From an uncultured Eubacteriales bacterium (GTDB taxonomy: Bacteria > Bacillota > Clostridia > Oscillospirales > QAMX01): a stretch of DNA of 7,470 nt. Every line of letters starts with the position of its first letter. Positions within the stretch are counted from its first letter, which is position 1. Position numbers and translations under genes: made by a program. The notes under the pieces were generated by a model. The model was not told where the DNA came from, made no database searches, and saw nothing but the letters and a program-made list of their open reading frames with translations. Positions 1-5,652 of this stretch are shown here, one piece after another. The stretch is taken from assembly GCA_905205975.1 (NCBI GenBank), contig CAJLFQ010000090.1, positions 1 through 7,470 of the forward strand. Reading direction: 5' to 3'.

Positions 1-14
1 TTGCACAAGCGAAA

Positions 15-52
15 CAGACGCCCGGAGCGGTGCTGACCGTTCCGGGCGTCTG
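15..52 (-). terminator. Rho-independent terminator closing the ABC/DUF1854 operon
   Basis: A perfect 12-bp inverted repeat (15-26 with 41-52) continues inward through a possible G-U pair and four more pairs (28-31 with 36-39) to a 4-nt loop, giving about 17 pairs in all. It begins 14 nt after the stop codon of the ABC gene. On the minus strand the stem is followed by TTTCGCTTGT, a short and interrupted U tract. The very GC-rich stem and its position favour a terminator, but the weak U tract makes its efficiency uncertain. Confidence 0.8.
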
Positions 53-66
53 CTGGAATGCAGGCA

Positions 67-2265
67 TTACGCCTTCAGTTTGTTGGTTTGCTTCTGCGCC
101 ATGACAAGCCGGTAGTAGATGCCCTTCTGCTCCAGCAGTTCTTTATGGGTGCCGACTTCGGCGATATGGCCCTTTTCGATAACCACCAAGCGGTCTGCAT
201 GGCGGAGCGTTGAGAGCCTATGCGCAATGGCAATCGTCGTCCGGTTCTGAACCAGTCTGCCCAGCGCCTCCTGAATTTTGCTCTCCGTTTCCGGGTCGAG
301 CGCACTGGTCGCTTCATCGAGGATTAGAATCTTCGGGTCGCGCAGGACGGCTCTTGCGATTGCAATGCGCTGGCGCTCACCGCCGGAAAGCGTATGGCCG
401 TTTTCTCCAAGGATCGTGTCATAGCCGTCGGGCAGTTTCATGATGAATTCATGTGCATTAGCGACTTTCGCTGCGGCGACAATCTGTTCAAGGGTGGCAT
501 CCGGTTTGGCATAGCGGATGTTGTCATAGACGCTGCCGGCAAACAGGAGCGTTTCCTGGAAGACGACGCCGATGTTTTCATGCAGCGTCTTCTGGCTGAT
601 GTCGCGGAGATCGACGCCGTCCAGCCGGATTGCGCCTTCATTCGTGTCATACAGCCGCATGACCATGTTGATGAGCGTCGATTTGCCTGCGCCGGAATGG
701 CCGACGAGGCCGATCATTTCGCCGGGTTTGATTTCCAGCGAAACGTTCCGCAGCACCGGTTCATAGGACTTGTAGCCAAACTTCACATGGTCGAACGTTA
801 TGCTGCCCTTCAGCGCCGGTTCGACCGGGTTCTGCACATCGTCAATCTCCGGTTTTTCGTCGAAGATTTCAAACAGCTTGACGAGGCTGGTAACCATCTG
901 CGCCATCCAGCGCGGAATCGATGTCATCCAGCGGAGCGGCTGATAGACGAAGCTCAAATAGAGCGTAAACTGAATCAGCGCGCCGAGCGTCATGCGGCCT
1001 TCCAGCACCAGACGCCCGCCGAAGTACAGGACGAAAAACTCGCCGATGCCGACCATGAAGCTGAGCATCGGAAAGAGCAGCGCCCACATCCGTTCGTTGG
1101 AGCGGGCAACGTTGGCGAGCTTTTGTCTGGCTTTGCTGAATTTTTCGATTTCGCGCTCTTCATTGCCGAAGGTCTTCACGACGCGGATGCCTTTGATGAT
1201 GTCGTGCAGGATCGAGTTGGAGCGGGAATCGCAGCGCCACTGTTTTTCATAGCGGTAGTGCATAAACTTGAAAAACCGCGAAATCAGCAGGATGACCAGC
1301 GGAACCGGCAGGAAGACAAAGAGCGTCAGCAGCGGGTTGGTCACCAGCAGAATCACAGCGACGATGATCAGCATAATCGACTGTTCAATGACGTAGCGCC
1401 CCTGATCGGTCAGGAACTGCTGGATCACGGCGGTATCGGATGTGATGCGTTTCATGAGGTCGCCGCTCGTCTTTTTCGACATGGATGAAAGCGAGAGCCT
1501 CTGAATTTTGTCGTATGCCTGCTTCCGCAGGTCGTTGGCAAACCGGCTGCCGACGCGGTTGATCATCCGGCTAGAGAAGATATACATCACTTCCCCGACG
1601 GCTCTTGTCAGAACCATCAGCGCCGCGATGGCAAGAACGCCGGTGACCGGGTTGGCAAACAGCGGTTTCGCCGTTTCTGTCGGCGCCAGATAATGGTCGG
1701 TCAAAACGCGGTTCAGGATCGGGAACAGCGTATACAGGGCGTTGGACAGCGTCAGGATGAGCGACGAAATGAGCATCGGCTTCAGATACGGCCGCATCAT
1801 TTTGATCATCCGGCGCCAGACATACGCTTTGTCCACGCAGAAAATGCAGACATCCATGCCCGCAATCAGCGGACGTCCGCACTTTTCGCAGCGGTGTTTT
1901 TCCAGATGGGCAACGCGGCCCTCATGGCCGGTTTCGATGTAGTAGTTGACCACTTTGCAAAGCTCGGCAACATCGTTGACGGCAGCCATGGTAAAGCGGC
2001 AGACGCGGATGTTTTCACTGTCATCTTTGGCTTCGCCGTCCGGAGCGTCCGGATTTTTCAGTGCGAGTTCCAGCGTGCCGCAGCCGATATCGGTAAACTG
2101 CTTTAGTTCCGCGGCGTCTTTGACGCTGCGTGAAAAAACTTCCCGTCCGTCAATGGCCGCACGCAGAATGCCGTCGGAAAACGAGAGTTCCCCCCGGCAG
2201 GGCCGGCCATCCGGCGACAGGTCGAAGCCGATGACGTTTGTCTCAGCGGTTGAGACCGTCTGCAT
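67..2265 (-). CDS. ABC exporter half-transporter with N-terminal PH-like region and zinc ribbon (732 aa)
   Basis: This is an inner-membrane ABC exporter subunit with fused permease and ATPase. Residues 1-110 form a beta-rich, soluble, PH-like region. Residues 126-143 are a zinc ribbon (C126, C129, C140, C143). Residues about 155-460 hold the six-helix exporter domain, and about 485-725 the ATPase. ATPase motifs are intact: Walker A GHSGAGKST (522-530), Q-loop Q570, signature LSGGE (626-630), Walker B ILILDE (646-651) with catalytic E651, D-loop SALD, and switch H682. Ordinary half-transporters are about 570-620 aa, so the extra length is the N-terminal extension. The start ATG has AAGAGGTG 7 nt upstream. 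It is the last gene of the operon, 35 nt after the DUF1854-like gene. Its partner is probably the other ABC protein of the operon. The substrate cannot be told from sequence; labels such as lipid or multidrug exporter would be guesses. Confidence 0.95.
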   Translation of the reverse strand: MQTVSTAETNVIGFDLSPDGRPCRGELSFSDGILRAAIDGREVFSRSVKDAAELKQFTDIGCGTLELALKNPDAPDGEAKDDSENIRVCRFTMAAVNDVAELCKVVNYYIETGHEGRVAHLEKHRCEKCGRPLIAGMDVCIFCVDKAYVWRRMIKMMRPYLKPMLISSLILTLSNALYTLFPILNRVLTDHYLAPTETAKPLFANPVTGVLAIAALMVLTRAVGEVMYIFSSRMINRVGSRFANDLRKQAYDKIQRLSLSSMSKKTSGDLMKRITSDTAVIQQFLTDQGRYVIEQSIMLIIVAVILLVTNPLLTLFVFLPVPLVILLISRFFKFMHYRYEKQWRCDSRSNSILHDIIKGIRVVKTFGNEEREIEKFSKARQKLANVARSNERMWALLFPMLSFMVGIGEFFVLYFGGRLVLEGRMTLGALIQFTLYLSFVYQPLRWMTSIPRWMAQMVTSLVKLFEIFDEKPEIDDVQNPVEPALKGSITFDHVKFGYKSYEPVLRNVSLEIKPGEMIGLVGHSGAGKSTLINMVMRLYDTNEGAIRLDGVDLRDISQKTLHENIGVVFQETLLFAGSVYDNIRYAKPDATLEQIVAAAKVANAHEFIMKLPDGYDTILGENGHTLSGGERQRIAIARAVLRDPKILILDEATSALDPETESKIQEALGRLVQNRTTIAIAHRLSTLRHADRLVVIEKGHIAEVGTHKELLEQKGIYYRLVMAQKQTNKLKA
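500..525. repeat. 26-bp segment identical to 3296-3321 in the paralogous ABC gene
   Basis: These 26 bases are identical to positions 3296-3321. Both copies encode the same stretch just after the Q-loop (DNIRYAKPDA in protein), including identical synonymous positions. It marks the two ABC genes as paralogues and could reflect gene conversion, but strong protein conservation plus shared codon preference could also produce it. Confidence 0.6.
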
Positions 2266-2300
2266 GGCGAATCACCTCTTTCTTGGTGTCTGATTGTAAA

Positions 2301-2831
2301 TCAATACAAATACGGTTCAATGCGTCTGCGGCTCTTGGCATCGATCGTCCAGACGTTTTCGATCAAATAGCGGTTGCCGTCGACGTCGGTGATGATGATG
2401 CATTGGTCATTGAGCATTTTGATGCTTTTGGAGATGTCCTTCACGGCGAAAACCTTCGGGTATGTTCCGATTTTGACATCAAAATAGAAGTACCCCATCT
2501 TTTCCTTGATGGAAAGGATTTCCGTAACGGATGGGCAGAAATAGCGGCTGTCGAGTTCTGTACGGACAAGCGCGGCCTGTTCGGCCGGCAAGGCATCGGC
2601 ATCCCGCAGGATGCCCAGTTCTTTCCCGTCCATATCGGCAACCGAAATATAGCAATATGGCTCGGAGAACGGCAGAATTCGCGACAGTTTCACGCGCTTA
2701 TGGTCGGTCTCCCCTGTTTTCAGGCAGAGGAAGCCGTTTGCGTTCTGATAAAAATGCAGCGACGCAGCATCAAACACACCAATATCAATGGTCTGGTCGG
2801 CGCCGGCCGGTTCCATGCTGGTATTCGGCAT
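2301..2831 (-). CDS. DUF1854-family-like protein, probable accessory to the ABC exporter (176 aa)
   Basis: A soluble protein with no signal peptide or membrane segment. It resembles the DUF1854 family as I remember it: a central segment with PFSEPYCYISVADMDGKELG (55-74), a middle part rich in alternating hydrophobics around YFYFDVKIG (114-122), and a C-terminal segment DVDGNRYLIENVWTID (149-164) with a basic tail. The biochemical role of the family is unknown. The gene lies between two ABC half-transporters, 19 nt after the first and 35 nt before the second, so it is very probably co-transcribed and a partner or regulator of the transporter. From memory, similar proteins sit next to ABC transporters in cyanophycin loci of Proteobacteria; no cyanophycin synthetase or cyanophycinase is in this window. 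The start ATG has AAAGAAGGG 6 nt upstream, placed just after the preceding stop codon. The family assignment is by recollection, not by search. Confidence 0.85.
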   Translation of the reverse strand: MPNTSMEPAGADQTIDIGVFDAASLHFYQNANGFLCLKTGETDHKRVKLSRILPFSEPYCYISVADMDGKELGILRDADALPAEQAALVRTELDSRYFCPSVTEILSIKEKMGYFYFDVKIGTYPKVFAVKDISKSIKMLNDQCIIITDVDGNRYLIENVWTIDAKSRRRIEPYLY

Positions 2832-2850
2832 ATAAAACCCTTCTTTCTGA

Positions 2851-5148
2851 TTAATCCTGGCCGATTCCGACGTATTTGAGCGATTCCGCCTGAATCTGGT
2901 ACAGTTTGTAGTATTCGCCCTTCTTGCGCATCAGTTCCTGATAGCTGCCGTATTCGACGACTTTGCCGTCGTCAATGACGGCCAGCATATCCGCGTCGCG
3001 CAGGGTTGAAAGACGGTGTGCAATGGCAATCGTCGTGCGTCCGGCTTTGAGCTTGGTGAGCGCTTCCTGGATGTTGCGTTCCGTCTCCGTATCCATGGCG
3101 GCTGTCGCTTCGTCCAGAATCAGAATCTTCGGGTTCTGAATAATCGTCCGCGCGATGGAAACACGCTGACGCTCCCCGCCGGAGAGATCTTGTCCGCCTG
3201 CGCCGACGCGCGTTTCATAGCCGTCCGGCAGTTTCATGATGAAGTCATGGGCGCTGGCTGCTTTGGCTGCGGCGACAACTTCTTCAATCGTCGCGTCCGG
3301 TTTGGCATAGCGGATGTTGTCGGCAATCGTCCCCATAAAAAGGTAAATCTCCTGCGAGACAAGGCCGATATTTCTGCGGATCTGCGCCAGCGGCAGGTCG
3401 CGTACATCGACGCCGTCGATGCGGGTGACACCGGCCTTGGCATCGTAGAGCCGGGCGATCAGGTTTGCGATGGTCGTTTTGCCTGCGCCGGTTTTGCCGA
3501 CGACACCGAGCATTGTCCCCGCTTCAACCTTCAGATCCAGCTTTTTGATGACCGGTCTGGCCGGTTCATACTCGAACTCCAGCTCCGAAATCTCGATGCC
3601 GCCTTTCAGTTCCGGCAGCTGAACCGGGTGTTCCGGCTCTTTGACATCCGGCTCCGTGTCGATGACTTCGAACACGCGCTGGGCAGAGTCAAAGCAGCGG
3701 GCCCACCAGTTGGAAACCCATGATAGGAAATCCAGCGGGCTATGCAGCATATCCAGATAGATGGTGAACGTCAGCAATGTGCCGAGACTCATTTTTCCGC
3801 GGACAACCATGACGCCGCCTGCGGCAATGATCGCGGTTGTAACGGCGTAGATGAACAGGTAAATCATCGGATAGGCCGTTTGTTCCGTGTTGTTCAGTTT
3901 GAGTTCTGCATTCATCAGTTTGCCGCTCGCAGCAGAGAACCGGCCAAGCTCTTCATCTTCACGCGCAAACGCTTTGATGACGCGCTGACCGTTGATGTTG
4001 TCGCTGACCATGCTAGTCAGATTGGCGTTGTATGCCCAGCGGCGGTGATGCAGGCGATGCCACATTTCATCGAGCGCACGGAAAACGAGTACAATCACAG
4101 GTACGGAGACAACTGCAATCAGCGTCAGCTGCCAGCTCATGAACGCCATGATGACGAGCACGCCGACAATCGTCGCGATGTTGATGATGCAGTACGGCAA
4201 ACCGTCGACGAAGAACCAGTAGATGTTGTTGGCGTCGCCGGTGACACGTTCCATCAGAGAGCCCGTCTGTTTCGAGGTATAGAAACTGACGCCGAGCCGC
4301 TGCATGGCGCGGAAAATTTTCAGCATGATGTCGTAGATAACCCACGGCAGGATGCTGCCGAGCATCCATTGATACGCCATCGTAAACAGCGTGTTGATGA
4401 GGCGGATGCCGACGATGGCCAACACCATATAGCCGAGTGAAACAAGCAGCTGCGGCACCGGTTTCAGGTTGCCCGCGTTCAGCACCTCATCATAAAGCGT
4501 TTTGGTGGAAATCTGCGGCGTGGCCAATGTGATCACCGTGCCGATGAGCATGGCGACGATGATCAGGAAAACCTGAAGCTTATAGCCGCCAAAGAACGAA
4601 AAGAGGCGTTTGACGGTGGAGCGTTTGTCGATGCACTTCGGACAGATTTTCCGTTTGGCATCCGGATATCGTCGGCCGCACTTGGGGCAGAACGGCGATT
4701 CGTGGAAGGTTTGTTTGACGGTTTCCAAATCACCGCCCTCTTTCACGGTATTGAATGCCGTGACAAAGTCGGCAAAGTCGGCGTTTAGACCGATGGAGAA
4801 GCGCGTAACCGGTTCATCTTCCCCGTTTTTTTCGGCGATCAGCCGGCCTGTGGAGACGTTTTTTTCAATTTTCAGTTTGTCAATGTCCGCTGCCGGAATC
4901 GTTTTGATTTCGTCAACCCGGTATTGGACGCCGAGACGCCGGCGGCCTTTGACATGCACAACTTCTTCTGCGCCGTATGCAAGGTACAGCCCCGCCTTGT
5001 CAAACGCGAGCCAGCACGTTTTGAAGGCGCCTTCGTTGTCCATGTCGCCAGTCACGGCATACAGGAAGTTGTCGGTTCGGATGCCGTTTTTTTCAAGAAT
5101 GCTCAAGACTTCCTGCGGCAGCGAACCGCTTTGCTGCGGTTTGTTCAT
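2851..5148 (-). CDS. ABC exporter half-transporter with N-terminal PH-like domain and zinc ribbon (765 aa)
   Basis: First gene of the exporter operon and paralogue of the 732-aa subunit. Residues about 20-137 look like a bacterial PH-like domain (strand-rich, ending in a helix FADFVTAFNTV). Residues 154-172 form a zinc ribbon (CPKC and CPKC: C154, C157, C169, C172). Residues about 185-490 are the exporter membrane domain. The ATPase has Walker A GKTGAGKTT (551-559), Q599, signature LSGGE (655-659), Walker B ILILDE with catalytic E680, an atypical D-loop AAMD instead of SALD, and H711. The NBD therefore does not look degenerate, unlike one half of many heterodimeric exporters. A TTG at 5160 is in frame, but it abuts the AAAGGG box with no spacing, so I chose the ATG at 5148, with a rather long 12-nt spacing. 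No clear promoter precedes it; the upstream element is a terminator at 5226-5257. Substrate unknown. Confidence 0.93.
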   Translation of the reverse strand: MNKPQQSGSLPQEVLSILEKNGIRTDNFLYAVTGDMDNEGAFKTCWLAFDKAGLYLAYGAEEVVHVKGRRRLGVQYRVDEIKTIPAADIDKLKIEKNVSTGRLIAEKNGEDEPVTRFSIGLNADFADFVTAFNTVKEGGDLETVKQTFHESPFCPKCGRRYPDAKRKICPKCIDKRSTVKRLFSFFGGYKLQVFLIIVAMLIGTVITLATPQISTKTLYDEVLNAGNLKPVPQLLVSLGYMVLAIVGIRLINTLFTMAYQWMLGSILPWVIYDIMLKIFRAMQRLGVSFYTSKQTGSLMERVTGDANNIYWFFVDGLPYCIINIATIVGVLVIMAFMSWQLTLIAVVSVPVIVLVFRALDEMWHRLHHRRWAYNANLTSMVSDNINGQRVIKAFAREDEELGRFSAASGKLMNAELKLNNTEQTAYPMIYLFIYAVTTAIIAAGGVMVVRGKMSLGTLLTFTIYLDMLHSPLDFLSWVSNWWARCFDSAQRVFEVIDTEPDVKEPEHPVQLPELKGGIEISELEFEYEPARPVIKKLDLKVEAGTMLGVVGKTGAGKTTIANLIARLYDAKAGVTRIDGVDVRDLPLAQIRRNIGLVSQEIYLFMGTIADNIRYAKPDATIEEVVAAAKAASAHDFIMKLPDGYETRVGAGGQDLSGGERQRVSIARTIIQNPKILILDEATAAMDTETERNIQEALTKLKAGRTTIAIAHRLSTLRDADMLAVIDDGKVVEYGSYQELMRKKGEYYKLYQIQAESLKYVGIGQD
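3296..3321. repeat. 26-bp segment identical to 500-525 in the paralogous ABC gene
   Basis: Second copy of the 26-base identity found in the other ABC gene. Shorter identities flank it, for example a shared 17-mer at the H-loop coding region (about 222-238 and 3022-3038). The remaining NBD sequence is diverged, so this is a conserved island and not a recent duplication of the whole gene. Confidence 0.6.
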
Positions 5149-5160
5149 CTGCGTGATCAA

Positions 5161-5168
5161 CCCTTTCT
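5161..5168 (-). promoter_or_regulatory. Ribosome binding site that decides the start of the first ABC gene
   Basis: The minus strand reads AGAAAGGG here. It directly touches the upstream in-frame TTG (5160), leaving no spacer, and is 12 nt from the ATG at 5148. This rules against the TTG and supports the ATG, though 12 nt is longer than ideal and could mean modest translation. Confidence 0.55.
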
Positions 5169-5225
5169 GTCGATTCTCTGTCTAATTGCCCATGTGATTG
5201 TGTCTGTGCTGTCCGGCGGCACGGT

Positions 5226-5257
5226 AAAAAAAGAACGGCCGCCGCAGCGACCGTTCT
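5226..5257 (-). terminator. Rho-independent terminator after the 58-codon ORF, upstream of the ABC operon
   Basis: The stem is 7 bp (5232-5238 with 5251-5257), with a GC-rich 12-nt loop. On the minus strand it is followed at once by a run of T residues (5226-5232), the classic form. It starts 17 nt after the stop codon of the small ORF and ends about 80 nt before the first ABC gene. The loop can also pair with sequence downstream of the T run (5238-5244 with 5214-5220, seven G-C pairs), a possible competing structure. There is no T run on the plus-strand side, so it acts on minus-strand transcripts only. Confidence 0.85.
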
Positions 5258-5274
5258 GAAAAGCGCAAAAATGG

Positions 5275-5451
5275 TTAAACCGACACAGTCACACGGGTGC
5301 CCCGATGACAGACGTCGGAGCAGGCAATATTCATTTTTGGGCAGACCTCTCCCCGGGCAAGGTCATGGAGCGTGACGGCTGCATAAATGTCTGCATTGGA
5401 GCCCGTCAACTGCACGAACGCACGGTTTGCGGCTGCGAAAAATCTGATCAT
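5275..5451 (-). CDS. Small unrecognised protein with three cysteines (58 aa)
   Basis: I do not recognise this protein. It is 58 residues, begins MIRFFAAANRAFVQ, and ends with a cysteine-bearing segment around CPKMNIACSDVCHRG: C37, C44 and C48 followed by H49, which could bind a metal or form disulfides. There is no clear signal peptide or membrane helix, although the first 15 residues are mildly amphipathic. Evidence that it is real: an ATG with GAGGTG six nt upstream (5458-5463), a near-perfect promoter about 60 nt upstream, a terminator 17 nt after the stop, and a codon third position of about 60 percent G or C, in keeping with the neighbours. It could be a free-standing small protein or a leader ORF for the downstream ABC operon. 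A peptide substrate for the exporter is imaginable, but no leader-peptide cleavage motif or maturation enzyme is visible. Confidence 0.65.
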   Translation of the reverse strand: MIRFFAAANRAFVQLTGSNADIYAAVTLHDLARGEVCPKMNIACSDVCHRGTRVTVSV

Positions 5452-5483
5452 CGGTTACACCTCGCTTTCTGTCAAAATCGTAT

Positions 5484-5504
5484 CTGCGCATACACAACGC
5501 GCAG
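5484..5504 (-). other. 5' hairpin in the small-ORF transcript
   Basis: A 6-bp GC-rich inverted repeat (CTGCGC with GCGCAG, 5484-5489 and 5499-5504) with a 9-nt loop. It begins about three nt after the predicted transcription start (about 5507), so it would form at the extreme 5' end of the RNA. Such hairpins can stabilise mRNA. A protein-binding site is an alternative. Confidence 0.4.
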
Positions 5505-5513
5505 TATGACGTT

Positions 5514-5542
5514 AGTATAGCACCATTTTCTGGTTCTGTCAA
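5514..5542 (-). promoter_or_regulatory. Housekeeping-sigma promoter for the small ORF (and perhaps the ABC operon)
   Basis: On the minus strand a perfect -35 box TTGACA (5537-5542) is separated by exactly 17 bp from a -10 box TATACT (5514-5519). This is one mismatch from full consensus and the best promoter in the window together with the one at 7221-7249. The predicted start is near 5507, giving a leader of about 55 nt before the ATG at 5451. Confidence 0.88.
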
Positions 5543-5604
5543 GGGCTTTCTGCTCAAAGCGTCATTTTTTTTGAAACAATGCTTTTGACATCCCCCGCGG
5601 CAAT

Positions 5605-5619
5605 TGTCATCCGATGACA
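5605..5619. repeat. Perfect palindrome TGTCATC-C-GATGACA in the intergenic region
   Basis: Seven-base arms flank a single central base. It lies between the nuclease stop codon (34 bp away) and the -35 box at 5537-5542 (62 bp away). No T run follows on either strand, so it is a poor intrinsic terminator. It may be a regulator-binding site for the promoter at 5514-5542, or simply an RNA hairpin at the nuclease mRNA 3' end. The ten bases CCGATGACAG spanning its right half recur at about 5303-5312. Confidence 0.4.
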
Positions 5620-5652
5620 GCCGGGTGAAACCGTTCCGCCGCGCTGCATTTG

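Noticed and set aside
394..1488. Long plus-strand open frame (364 codons) opposite the 732-aa ABC gene
   Set aside because: It lies wholly antisense to a clear ABC transporter, has no recognisable domain, and its low-complexity His/Gln/Asp-rich translation is typical of an antisense shadow in this codon usage.
3016..4440. Plus-strand open frames opposite the 765-aa ABC gene
   Set aside because: Antisense shadows with no ribosome binding site, no domain and the same biased composition.
5275..5451. Small ORF as a RiPP or bacteriocin precursor exported by the ABC pair
   Set aside because: No double-glycine leader, no maturation enzyme, and neither ABC protein has a C39 peptidase domain. Kept only as a remote possibility.
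5305..5520. Plus-strand 71-codon frame opposite the small ORF
   Set aside because: No promoter or ribosome binding site on the plus strand; both flanking signals point to the minus strand.
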